From positions 13,213,626 to 13,277,625 of the forward strand of contig JALMQS010000070.1 of the NCBI GenBank assembly GCA_024734495.1: DNA of 64,000 nt, read 5' to 3'. Positions 53,712 through 63,520 of the stretch are shown one piece after another. Source of the DNA: Forficula auricularia. Taxonomy: Eukaryota > Arthropoda > Insecta > Dermaptera > Forficulidae. Position numbers and translations under genes: made by a program. Each line of letters starts with the position of its first letter. Positions within the stretch are counted from its first letter, which is position 1. Below the pieces are notes generated by a model that did no database searches, was not told the DNA's origin, and was given only the letters and a program-made list of their open reading frames with translations.

Positions 53712-54190
53712 GAGTCGACTTTCGATAATTCGAACTCTTCAGCTGTTAACTTCGGTGAATCGAAAAAATGCTGTGTATTTTGATACTCTCGATAACTCGA
53801 AATCCTTTTCATAAGAAGAAGGGGAGAGAACGTTCTATTATATAAATTCGAACTAGGCCACTTCTCTTTATAATTCGAATTTTTCCTAGAAATATTAACT
53901 CCTCATTTTTTTGAATTAGGTATGTTATTATCTATTGCAATGTTAATACATATGTATTTTTTTGTTCTTTTTTATCGTTTTCATTATTTTTACTTTTTTA
54001 CTTGAGGCTATACCTATTATATAAAATTTATGTAAGCTCATAAATATTTTCAAAAATATAATAAAAACTCTTAATAATTCGAATTGATTTTCTTTCCTTT
54101 TGATAATTCAAACTTCTTGATAATTCGAAGTCTCGATAATTCGAATTTTTCTTGTAGTCCTTTGGATTTTGAATTATCGAGAGTCGACTG
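53712..54190. mobile_element. 479-bp pogo-like MITE
   Basis: The left end GAGTCGACTTTCGATAATTC and, from the right, CAGTCGACTCTCGATAATTC are inverted, with TA on both sides (53710-53711, 54191-54192). TTCGATAATTCGAA-like text recurs inside near both ends. Non-coding. Similar architecture to 45018-45651. Confidence 0.7.
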
Positions 54191-54289
54191 TATTTTTAAA
54201 TTGTCTAATAAATATGTATGATTCTCAGTTATATTAGGTGAAGGAGGAGGTATCAGCCAAAGATGGAATCACTGGGTTCAATAAAACAC

Positions 54290-54341
54290 CTTTAATAAAA
54301 CGTTTCGGCCTGAATTTATTTGGCCATCTTCAGTTAATTAG
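54290..54341 (-). ncRNA. putative hammerhead ribozyme, subtype II (left arm)
   Basis: Minus strand: AATTAA, CTGAAGA, TGGCC-AAATAAATTCA-GGCC, GAAACGTT, TTATTAAAGG. Core complete; helix II is GGCC/GGCC with an 11-base loop, and helix I is AU-rich (TTAA/TTAA region). The predicted triplet GTT is permitted by the NUH rule but is usually slower than GTC. Confidence 0.6.
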
Positions 54342-54651
54342 GAGTTATACACAAAATGCGGTACACATACGTATGTGATCGAACCAAAAGACACTTTTCA
54401 TTCTGAAACTTTTGGGTACAGGCACGTTATACATTTACATGAAGCTAAAAATTTTTATTTTTGTCAAGGCTTGGTTTGATCACATATGTGTACCGCATTT
54501 TGTGTATAACTCCTAATTAACTAAGCCTTGACAAAAATAAATTTTTTTAGCTTCATGTAAATGTATAACGTGCCTGTATTCAAAAGTTTCAGAATGAAAT
54601 GTGTCTTTTGGTTCGATCACATACGTATGTGTAACGCATTTTGTGTATCAC

Positions 54652-54708
54652 TCCTAATTAACTGAAGATGGCCAAATAAATTCAGGCCGAAACGTTTTAT
54701 TAAAGGTG
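54652..54708 (+). ncRNA. putative hammerhead ribozyme, subtype II (right arm)
   Basis: Mirror copy of the left-arm motif: CTGAAGATGGCC, AAATAAATTCAGGCC, GAAACGTTTTATTAAAGG. All core bases are the same in both arms. Confidence 0.6.
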
Positions 54709-54806
54709 TTTTATTGAACCCAGTTATTCCATCTTTGGCTGATACTTCCTCCTTCACCTAATACAGCTTCATCACAGCCACGAACTCTAACAAGATTCTC
54801 ACTTAT

Positions 54807-55824
54807 GTTTTATTTTCTTCAAAAAATAAATAATTATACCTATTTCTTGTATTATTATTTTTTTTTTTTTACTTTATTAGACCAGGCAAGTGTTTGTTTG
54901 ACCACCTACTGGGAAGCGCCAATGTGGTCGCAACTGAACTGTAGCACGCTTGCTTGTTTGATTTAATTAACAAAAAAAAATAAAAAAATAAAAAATAGGT
55001 TCGTAGCCCGACAGGAAATATTATTCCTGAAATTTGACCCGCCTGCTGAAAAGGTTGGGCACCCCTGCTCTATGATGATAATGCGATAATAAACCGAGAT
55101 AATTAATATCTTGAAAAGAATGTATTTTGGCGAATTCTTCTCCCAAAGAAATAATTATAGATAATATAAAGTTCTTCTTTATAAATCAAGATTTTTTTTA
55201 ATTCAATAAAAATTTAAAGATCAAGTCGTTATCTTTATTTTCCATTCTCAAAAGTTTTAATTTTCTTTATCTTCTTATTGAATGAATAATAAAGCAAAGA
55301 AAACAGGGGAGGGATCTGGTTCTCGGCAACGTCGACATGGTTCGCCTCTTGATGGCCATTCAGCGGCAGAGTGTTTGTGTTGTTTGCGTTGAATGAACAA
55401 CTCTACTAACAACCCACAATAAAATAATTTGGTCCTTGCCTCTCCTGAGAGAGGGAAATCTAGTAATAGGAATAGCGCTAGTGAGTTAATTCATCTGCGA
55501 GTTAACGAGGCAAGTTTTCCGATTTCTATCCCTCACCCCTTCTCGAACGCTGAGTGTCATAGCGCAAATGATAAAGAGACAGAAAGAGAGAGGAATGCAT
55601 ATAGCGAATTAGTTAGATAAGAGAAAAGAGTTTGTCTGGCTGATATCACCCAAGAGAATGCGAATAACTAAAAACTTCCTTCCTTCTTATTTAATACTTC
55701 ATTTAAACTTCATCTTATCTATTTTATAAATCATTTCTCATTTAATTTTATGAGCAAATAAAAATGAATTCTCTTGCAAGACGTTTGTTAATTTAATTGT
55801 GAAGATAGCTACACTCTCTTTCCC
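54807..55824. other. no gene; one hAT-like terminus
   Basis: On the minus strand CAGGGGTGCCCAACCTTTTC begins at 55067, a hAT-type terminus with GGCGGGTCAAATTTC following. The opposite end was not found. At 55310-55620 the base composition is more even and there is a 63-codon frame (55429-55620) with no known motif; this could be exonic or regulatory, but I cannot support a gene. Confidence 0.4.
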
Positions 55825-56155
55825 TTTTTTTTTTTTTTTTTTTTTAATGCAATCGAATGCAAGAAGGGGTGCACCAGTAAAGATGTAGCCCCTATGGATC
55901 TCGAAAGACCCTTGCATTACCGAAGAGAAGGAAAAGTTGTTTAAGTGAGAGGGTGTAGACGTAGGATGTCTATGCACCCTGGTTTGAAGGTTTGAAGATC
56001 ATAGGTGCTGGGAAAGATAGAGGCTGGGAGAGAGTTCCAGTTCCTGACGTCATGGGGATATATGAATTCGCGAATGAAGTGAGTCCGGCACTTTTCTAAT
56101 TTGACCGCGAAAGAGTGTTGGGAGTCGGCAAAACGTGTGCTGCGTGCAAAGCATC
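55825..56155 (-). pseudogene. LINE-B 3' end copy
   Basis: The poly-T tract at 55825-55845 is the tail. The minus strand then reads the family 3' UTR (AATGCAATCGAATGCAAGAA reversed; TTACCGAAGAGAAGG) and the C-terminal peptide with NWNSLPASIFPSTYDLQTFK-like text and SFAVKLEKCR. 5'-truncated inside the tail domain with small frame changes. Same family as 12936-13220 and 60149-60552. Confidence 0.8.
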
Positions 56156-56250
56156 CCTGAACAATTTCATTTCTTGTTAAGGAAATAATATAACTAAGAA
56201 TTCAATGCTCCACAGTTATTTATGCCTTTATTTATTAGTATTACTTTTAG

Positions 56251-56423
56251 GGCCCGTTGTATGTCGCAAAGTAAATGCTTTTTACCACTAACCAAGGGTA
56301 GATGGTAAATGGAGGGGCTGGGATGAAAGTTCCAGTCATCTGATTGCCATCCCAGGCCCTCCACTGACCATCTACCCTTGGTTAGTGGTAAAAAGCATTT
56401 ACTTTGCGACATACAACCGGACC
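56251..56423. mobile_element. 173-bp palindromic MITE with TTAG flanks
   Basis: The left arm GGCCCGTTGTATGTCGCAAA...TGGTAAATGGAGGGGCTGGG is repeated inverted on the right with few changes. The arms are about 75 bp and the loop about 20 bp. TTAG precedes the left end and follows the right end (56247-56250, 56424-56427). Coding potential over it is a by-product of the palindrome. Confidence 0.75.
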
Positions 56424-56744
56424 TTAGTACGTTGGGGAGGCAGCCGAAGCAAATCTGTCGTTGTGGTCGAGGTATTGAATACACAAGATTTTTTTGTGCT
56501 TGCTTGCCTTGGTCAGAAATTATGAAATAATTGAAAAAAAATTATAGTCTGGCTTAGAATCGAACTCGGGACCGAACCCGGAGAGTGGGGAATTAAAATA
56601 TGTGGACATCCAAGAATTTTTGTTGGTTGTGTTGATTTTCAGGTTTGGAGAAATGAACATTGAAGTCACCGCTTATTATCATTGGTAGAGTCCCCTAGTC
56701 ATTTTTTAGTAATAATATTATCATTATAAATTTTTATATTTTTA
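56424..56744. other. tRNA-like box B fragment, otherwise no gene
   Basis: Minus strand CCCGAGTTCGATTCTAAGCC then AGACTATAATT (56545-56575) resembles a pol III box B with the same GCCAGACTA follow-on as at 7.04 kb. This is probably the end of a tRNA-derived SINE; no box A was identified. Confidence 0.35.
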
Positions 56745-57255
56745 CTTTACCATACAGGATATGGTCAAGAATTGTAATCGTGCATGAAAAAAGTGGGTTT
56801 TTTCCTTTTTTTTCGAAATATCCCAAAAACGGCTGAAACTATTTTGATTAGAAAAATTGAGCGAAACCATGGCATTTCGCTCTACAAAAAGCGAACATCA
56901 AAAAAATTATATTTTTCGAGATAATAATTATTTTGTCAAAATGTTTTTGTGGACGAGCTAGCTCAAAAACTAGCGTGAATATCGAAACCAAATTTCACAT
57001 GTAATTTTGGTCCATTGAGATTAAGAGCTGATTAGATTTTGGTGCATAATTAACCCAAAATTAAGGGGGGAGGGGGGTTAAAAATTAAAAATATAGGCTC
57101 TTGTACCAAACTTAACCAAATTTTGTATACATAATCAGTGGGACCCCAAAAGTATAAAAATGCAAAAACTAATCCCCCCTACACGATTAAAAATAATTTT
57201 AGGGTCAAGGTTGTATGGTAAAGTCAAGTAGATGGCCACATCAGAACACGTCAGC
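56745..57255. repeat. dispersed repeat with ACTTTACCATACA inverted ends
   Basis: Starts TTTACTTTACCATACAGGAT and ends (read inverted) with CTTTACCATACAACC. ATTGTAATCG follows the start, as in the inverted repeat at 34.15 kb and the fragment at 16.35 kb. The right part shares TTGTACCAAACT and GTAAAGTCAAGT...GGCCACATCAG with 24.89-24.94 kb. Non-coding. Confidence 0.6.
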
Positions 57256-58344
57256 TTATTTTTAATGTTATATAAATATTTTACACATTTGATTATATTC
57301 GATTTGATCTCCTTTCAATTTTCTCTTGATTTTTAATTTATTAGGTTCTTTTAATGACCTCTTATGGATTATTATATAATTTCGAATTTGTTCCCATCCT
57401 TTTATCTAAGAGAAATTAGAAGAAAGTTTTCACTTTTGTCGCGCGTGGATTCCACGCACAGATATTTTTTTCTGTCTGTCTGGACTCCGATACTAAAGGC
57501 CAGAGTCGTCGAGAGGAGGCTGCAGCCAAAATGAAAAAAAAATCAAAATTTCGTATGAGGAGCTTTCTAGAATGGATTATACTAATAAGCAGAAATTCAG
57601 TAAAAATGTTTCTATTAATTAATAAGCAGCATCACTTTCACTTTTTTCGACCAAACCGTCTAGTTAGAAAAAAATAGTCAAATCCCTAAAATTATTGACA
57701 ACTTGAAAAAATTTTACTTTTTCCTTAAATTAATAATATTACAATCAATACGCTAGAAATCTAAAACAAAAACTAAGATCTAAAGTAGCTACGTAAATGG
57801 ATAAGAATAGCAAAATGCTTATATCATCGAACCCCGCTCACTGCAAACATTTAGCTATAATGATGAGGCTCTTTGAGGCATTGAACAACATTAAATACGG
57901 ATGACTGAATGATGATAATGCTAATGCTATAATCAAATAACCACACCATTTAGATAAGAACATATAAATCTAATAATTCCTTAGTATTCACTAAAGTCAT
58001 CGTCAAGAACTGACAACATAATGGTTCTCACCACTAAAATGGGAATTACAAATAGGATATATGACAAGACCCTTTTTGTAAAGAATGCAATTTAACAGCT
58101 TAGACCCTATGAGAATGAAAGAAACCCAGAATATTAATAAATAGCTGTGATAACTCATTAGAAAGGAATGAGCGACTGGTATGGAAAAACGCAAAATAGT
58201 GCCCGACTCCTTTAAGAAAAATAAAAATGTATTAAGAGGGCACTATTTAATTATATATTTAACTATTTTTAAAAATGTAATACTAATTTAGGTAAAATAA
58301 CTTTAACTCTTGTTAACAATGGCAATCTTCTTTTATTCTTAAGA
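57256..58344. other. no gene seen
   Basis: AT-rich with no recognisable element. The frame 58003-58194 has no known motif. Confidence 0.4.
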
Positions 58345-58600
58345 ATTATAGCCGATACGTTTCTAGCAAAGAGGCTCGCAACTTCAAATAATATTATCTC
58401 CATTTAGGCTTACTCAATCAATTTCACTGGAACGCAGGAAATACGACTAGGATTCGGAAGGCTATAATTATTCCAAAAGCCCACAGTTTCTGAAAACGGT
58501 CACCCACCACTCACCTGAGAACTAACAGAACCAATTACTGTATGACTTCGGCGATCTTACAGAAAGTGATACTTGTGAGTGTTGCAAGCATTCTTTCTAT
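58345..58600 (-). repeat. probable 5S-rRNA-derived SINE (SINE3-like), copy 1
   Basis: Minus strand contains GATCGCCGAAGTCATACAG (58540-58558), matching the 5S rRNA box A region (GATCACCGAAGTTAAGCA in typical animals), and GGTGGGTGACCG (58497-58508), matching the 5S box C region, at about the spacing expected in 5S. A non-5S body follows: GCCTTCCGAATCC and AAGCCTAAATGGAGATA. The body is shared with 59040-59290, so this is a repeat family rather than a lone 5S pseudogene. Confidence 0.55.
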
Positions 58601-58644
58601 AAGAAATCATTTGAGTCATAGCCGCCGGAAAATCAATTTTTTTC

Positions 58645-58780
58645 AAATCAGTCAACACCCTGAATTATCTATGATGATGAGAATTTTATATATAAAACGG
58701 TTTAAACAGTAACTATTTAATTCAAATAATAATTAAAAATTCTCATCATCATAGAGAATTCAGTGCGTAGACTGATTTAC
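58645..58780. repeat. ~135-bp inverted repeat
   Basis: AATCAGTCAACACCCTGAAT, TATGATGATGAGAATTTT on the left and AAATTCTCATCATCATAGAG, AATTCAGTGCGTAGACTGAT on the right are inverted. It lies between the two 5S-like SINE copies. Confidence 0.65.
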
Positions 58781-59039
58781 AAAAAAAAAAGAAGCTATTT
58801 TTGGACTTAAGTGCTTTCCTATGAGAGCTCCTGAATTATGGATTATTCTGATATTGTATAATACTAGCTGCGGCGCCCGCCTTCGGCAGCCCTCTTGCTA
58901 GCCAGGGTGCTTCAAACTCCGGCGCCTATAATTGAAGATTATTAATAAATGGAGAAAAGGGAAATACTATTGGTTGTCACTCTCTATATCCACTAGCACT
59001 AGATAATCATCAATTTTTATCTTTGCCAGCTTCTGCAAA
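58781..59039. other. short GC lead-in repeat
   Basis: ACTAGCTGCGGCGCCCGCCT then TCGGCAGCCCTCTTGCTAGC (58863-58902) is a diverged relative of 7340-7380. No gene. Confidence 0.45.
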
Positions 59040-59290
59040 ATAACTAGCCATGCCATATAATCTATGACGGTTGTCTTTCTAACGAAGATAGAATCCCAAT
59101 TTGCAATATCTCCATTTAGGCTTTCCCAATCAGTTGCGATGGAATCAGTCCACTAACATTTGGATTATGAAGGTTGCTAAAAATCCATCTATATACACGT
59201 TTATTGGCGCTCACCCGCCTCAGAAATAATCACTCCACAAGTTTTTTAAATTTCATTATGCTTTGGGAACAGGTGCTTTGAACACTTGAC
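59040..59290 (-). repeat. probable 5S-derived SINE, copy 2
   Basis: Shares the body with copy 1 (minus strand AACCTTCATAATCCAAATG, then GGGAAAGCCTAAATGGAGAT) and the box C-like TGAGGCGGGTGAGCGCC. The 5S box A part is too diverged to recognise. Same strand as copy 1, about 700 bp away. Confidence 0.45.
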
Positions 59291-60148
59291 AATTCAGCTA
59301 TACTTCCTAAAATATAATATTGCTAGTACAGGCAGAAATTAATTATATGTTTTAATATTTTATATTTGCTAGTTTCGAAATTTTAGATTAGTTTACTTAG
59401 TATGCGTGATGCTACCGATGCAAATACATCCTTTCTGATCATCCATCATCTCTTAACAATCAAACATCTGAACATGTCCGATAACTAAACATAATTGGAA
59501 AGTCAAATTGGAAAGTCAACATAACTGATTATATTTAAATGTATTTATACTATAGATTAATCCTAATCGTTTATCCTTTTGTAAATAAAAAATTAAAATA
59601 AAAAAGATTTGTTCCTATTTAAAATATGAATGTAAATTTATTGTCTATCCAATTTATGAACTCTTTGCTTTTTAAACTCTTACAAACTGTTTTACATAAT
59701 TGATATAATAAAAAAGCTGGGGCGGAGGGCAAAGCATGCCTTGAGGGAGTGGCAGAGGCACGAGAGAGGTCTTATTTAAAGGGGCTTGAAAAGGAAAAGA
59801 ACATGTTTAAAAGTACAAACTTCTAACTTTCCCCCGGTGAGTATTATTTTTTATCTTAAAGACTCATTTATGAATTTTAATTTACCAACGAAGTGGCAAT
59901 GGCCTGAATCAGAGATCAAATAATTGTTATTATTACATTTAGATTTAAAAATTAATTCTAATTTTTCATTAAAGAAAACTAAGTTTTAATTGTTTTTTAA
60001 ATTATAAAGGAACAAATAGGCTGCGATAATTATTGATTCAAATGGGAGATCGATGTTTTTAATGACATTTAACAATCCTCGAAGACTAATCAAGAAATAG
60101 GATTCGAAATGTTATATTCTTGGAAAATTTTAATGTTCGCTCACATCC
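59291..60148. other. no gene seen
   Basis: AT-rich, with a purine-rich patch near 59720-59790 (GCTGGGGCGGAGGGCAAAGC). Nothing recognised. Confidence 0.4.
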
Positions 60149-60552
60149 GATTTTTTTTTTTTAATTCAATCGAATGCAAGAAGGGGCGCACCAGTAAAGA
60201 AGCAGCCCCTATGGATCTCGAAAGACCCTTGCATTACTGAAGAGAAGGAAAAGTTGATTAAGTGAGAGGTTGGAGACGTAGGTCTTTATGCACTCGGGTT
60301 TTGAAGGTTTGAAGATTATAAGTGCTGGGAAAGATGGAGGCTAGGAGAGAGTCCCAGTTCCTTGAAGTCATGGGGATATAGGTACGTATTGGCGAATGAA
60401 GTAGTCCGGCACTTTTCTAATTTGACAGCGAAAGAGTGTTGGGACTGGCAAAGCATGCTTTGGAGGGAATTATTGATTTTATCTCATCAGAGCACCTGCC
60501 GTGATAGTATCTATAGAAAAGGGAAAGGTGCAGAGACATTTCTTCGATGAGA
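60149..60552 (-). pseudogene. LINE-B 3' end copy, longest
   Basis: A T13 tract at 60150-60162 is the tail. The minus strand carries the family 3' UTR and the C-terminal peptide region (LEKCRTTSFAN-like, WDSLLASIFPSTYNLQTFK-like, plus an upstream YYHGRCSDEIKSIIPSKAC-like portion). It extends about 150 bp further 5' than the other two LINE-B copies. Small frame changes mean no intact frame. Confidence 0.8.
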
Positions 60553-60867
60553 ATTGTTATCATCTATTGTTTCTTCGAACAATTTAAACCAGAAATCCAT
60601 GTCTTTCAAAATGATAACTAGTTAATTTAAATATAAGCAATATACCATATCGTCAAATATCTAGGCATGTTAATAACAATTTTTAGGATATATCCTAAGA
60701 GTGAGCACTTTGAAGATATGTGCTATCTAAGAAAACTGTTAGGCGTTATAATGGCTTGGAGTGAGCACATTTTTTCTGTGGTTATAATATGCCTGAAAGA
60801 AACAAGACTTTCTATTCAGTTCTAGGTGTTATTCCACGAACAATTACTTCATACCCTCTATAGCAAA

Positions 60868-61108
60868 GAGCTGAAATGGCCTATCTGGCGTGTTTTAAAT
60901 AGATTACGAACGGGCGTGTGGTGTTCTAAATCAAATCTTCTTAAATGAAGATACATTGAAGACGACCTCTGCAAATGTGAAACTACACAAATAATGTCCC
61001 ATCTATTTGAATGCCACAACACGTCTGTGAATATTTTAAATCTCGACGAACTTTTAATTCCAAGCGATGGAGCAATGGAACTAGCCAGGTTCTGGAGTCA
61101 TGTGTGAT
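60868..61108 (+). pseudogene. C-terminal Cys/His tail of a different LINE
   Basis: One frame reads LKWPIWRVLNRLRTGVWCSK, then after a TGA (TGG-to-TGA is plausible) RYIEDDLCKCETTQIMSHLF, ECHNTS and MELARFWSHV before a stop. The CxC...H(x3)EC zinc-finger-like pattern after LNRLRTG is typical of the extreme C-terminus of several LINE polymerases (R1/Jockey/RTE-like). No polymerase motifs were found upstream, and 60553-60867 is unassigned. This family is distinct from LINE-A, -B and -C and from the Jockey-type element. Confidence 0.6.
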
Positions 61109-61299
61109 TCTTGGGCTGCCAGACACGAAGAAGAAGAAATATCCTGTATAAGGATCAAATAGAAAATTGATGGTTCAAGTGGAGAGGAACAAGTATACAC
61201 TTGCCACCCTGGATGGAATTCAAAAAGGGACAATTAATTTAATAGAACCTTATAAGCTCCCTCAATCGTCTGGTCCATCATAGTAACATTTCCTCTATT

Positions 61300-61510
61300 T
61301 TCCTTTTCTTTGATAATCATGGCATGTGCTCTGATAAAATAAAATCGATATTTTCTCCCAAAAGAGTCCTTAGCTCTTCGCCAATTTAAAGAAATGTTGG
61401 ACCAATTCGTCAATTCGTTTATCCCTATGACTTCTAAGATGTATACTCCATTTTTCTCGAAGTCTACAACATGTATACCTTCAAAAATAGGGTTCAAAAT
61501 CACTTTAGCC
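61300..61510 (+). pseudogene. decayed LINE C-terminal tail (weak)
   Basis: AATTCGTCAATTCGTTTATC then CCTATGACTTCTAAG matches the DNA encoding FVNSFIPMTSR in LINE-A/B tails; CTACAACATGTATACCTTCA may correspond to the YNLQTFK region. Beyond that, similarity fades. Confidence 0.4.
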
Positions 61511-62004
61511 TTCATTTCAGTCCGACTTTTGTATTCAAGAATTTAACAAGGCAATATGTTGTACATTCAGTGTATGCATCTTTTGTTTCCTTATCATTAA
61601 AAAAGTATTTTTTTATTTCACCATAAGAATCTAACACCCCTCCCACCCCAAAAAAAAAATACATCATCAATTCAAGCAACAAAAGCTTCAATTATAATAA
61701 TAACATAAAATAAAACAAATAAAATACGTATGGTAGTATTTTGATCCAATAAATCAATAAATACAATGTGCAAAAGTAAAGCATGGTTTTTTTCGAATAA
61801 GAGATATAATCAAGGTTACATTCAGAGGCTAGGCACCAGGACTATAGTCACCTCCTTATAGACACCTCTGAACTCACTTGATACAGAGAATCGCAAGTGA
61901 ATTAGTAGCTATTCAGAACAGTAATAAACATATTTTACGCCATCCCAGAAGGACTAGTTAGTGTCCATTTCAGTTGGTGGGCTAAGTCAAAAAAGATATA
62001 ATTT
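61511..62004. other. no gene seen
   Basis: AT-rich with poly-A at 61651. Nothing recognised. Confidence 0.4.
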
Positions 62005-62170
62005 AAAAGATTTTATTTTTCCGTAAGTAGCAGAGTTTTTGATTCATAACGAGAAATCAATTAGATTGTCCTTTGCTTGATGTAAATTTATAATTATTAT
62101 ATGTATATGTTTATTTGCATCAACTAGAGGACCAGACTCATTGATTTCTCATTATTATCAAAAAAGATAG
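62005..62170. repeat. end fragment of family 1 foldback
   Basis: AAAAGATTTTATTTTTCCGT then AAGTAGCAGAG and TTGATTCATAA...TTGTCCTTTGCTTGATG matches the left end of the element at 23931-24020. An inverted partner, CTAGAGGACCAGACTCATTG then ATTTCTCATTATTATCAAA, follows at 62127-62166. No hammerhead core was seen in this fragment. Confidence 0.55.
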
Positions 62171-62525
62171 TTGTTTAGACAGCTGTCACTCCTTTTGAAT
62201 ATGTTTTATAATTAATGGTCTAATTTTATTTCATATTTGAATATTTTTTGTCCACTCGTTTTATTTTAATAAATATTGAATAAACAGATTTTTTCAATTT
62301 AATATATAAATTTATATATCTGAGTATATATTTTTTTACAAAATAATTTAAAAAAGTTATCGATTAATAATTTTATTTCGTTCTCATCTGTTTTATAATT
62401 TATTTAATCAATGCATATTCCATTTATAATGTAATTGAATATAATTGCAATTTATGCATAAATGTTTGCTTGACTTTAGCTGGTCCCATCCATATTTGTT
62501 AGAGAGATAGATAGAGCTTTGCTTT

Positions 62526-62594
<69 letters not shown>

Positions 62595-63420
62595 GAGAGT
62601 TAGATAGAGAGAGAGTATGAGTTTGAGGGTGCATGCATGTGCATGATAGGATACAAACAGACAGACAGGTGCTGATATGCAAAACATTATGGCCCAATTA
62701 CACACCAAGCCAGTTAGGACGTCATAAAAACCTCAACAAACATTCGCACACAACCATTCTATCAACAACCAACTGTTACACAGATACGATACCCCAAAAC
62801 TCATTTTAATATTTATAAATTGAATAGAAGTTATGATTATTATTATTTTTTTATTTCATATTTTTTTTTTCATTTTTATAATAATTTATACAAATGTTTG
62901 AACAGATAATAAAAATAATCGCGACATTAAAGTTTATCTATCTTTTATAATCGTAATTAAAATTAAAATATTCATATCAAATATTAAAATCAAATAATAT
63001 ATTGCTAGTTAATATAAAAATATATTAATGAATTTTCACATTAATTTTTTTTTAATAAAAATAATATTTTTGAAAACTATAATTAATATATACTATAAAT
63101 AATGAATTAAAGAATAATGGATAATTAAATTCCTAATCTATATTTATGAATAAAATTGATGGGCCTAAATCGGGTGAACAGGCTAATCTCAGAATAACGA
63201 CTGGACCGATTATCTGGAAAATTTGTACACAGATAGATAATAACTCTGAATAACTACTAGAAACATTTTTATGTCAATATATTTAAAACCTAAAACGCAT
63301 ATAGGTTTTGTTAAAATAAGTAGGCATTCCGAATGATTGTTTTATAAAAAAATTAATTCTTATAAACATTGTTTTTATTTAAATTTAGGGAACGAAGAAA
63401 AGTTTTATTTTTATTACAGA
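62171..63420. other. no gene; long (AT)n at 62529-62589
   Basis: The (TA)n tract of about 60 bases is followed by GAGAGAGAGTATGAG and a CAGACAGACAGG phrase near 62659. The rest is AT-rich with nothing recognised. Confidence 0.45.
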
Positions 63421-63421
63421 C

Positions 63422-63520
63422 AAAAGGATCAGCCGGGGCTCGAACCCGGGATCTTTGCATGTGTACTGCAATGCTTTGTCATAAGAGTTTTAACTCCTAT
63501 ATCCACTAAGCTATTGTTTT
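63422..63520 (-). repeat. tRNA-like sequence, probable tRNA-derived SINE head
   Basis: Minus strand: TAGCTTAGTGGATATAGGAG (box A-like) and GATCCCGGGTTCGAGCCCCG (box B within a perfect CCGGG/CCCGG T-arm), then TTTTGTC (pol III terminator-like). The A-to-B distance is longer than in a normal tRNA, and the 3' strand CTGATCC has no matching 5' acceptor strand. It is therefore a tRNA-derived SINE or tRNA pseudogene rather than a functional tRNA. Confidence 0.6.

Larger units (their letters stand above)
54233..54793. mobile_element. 561-bp hammerhead-bearing foldback with 13-bp TSD
   Basis: GATTCTCAGTTAT (54220-54232) and GATTCTCACTTAT (54794-54806) flank the element: a 13-bp duplication with one mismatch. 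The arms are inverted: ATTAGGTGAAGGAGGAGG outside, through GATGGAAT, ACACCTTTAATAAAACG and the hammerhead motifs, to GCGGTACACATACGTATGTG inside. About 30 bases (ACAGCTTCATCACAGCCACG...) extend beyond the right arm only. Both arms carry an intact hammerhead core. The long central part (54345-54650) is itself an imperfect nested palindrome. No protein frame. Confidence 0.8.

Noticed and set aside
55429..55620. 63-codon frame as a host exon
   Set aside because: Composition is more even here, but there is no homology I recognise and no clear splice context. Left as unassigned.
58478..58600. Functional 5S rRNA gene
   Set aside because: Only the box A and C regions are recognisable; stems are not maintained and a shared non-5S body is attached.
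63422..63520. Functional tRNA gene
   Set aside because: The T-arm is good, but the acceptor stem does not pair and the A-to-B box distance is too long.
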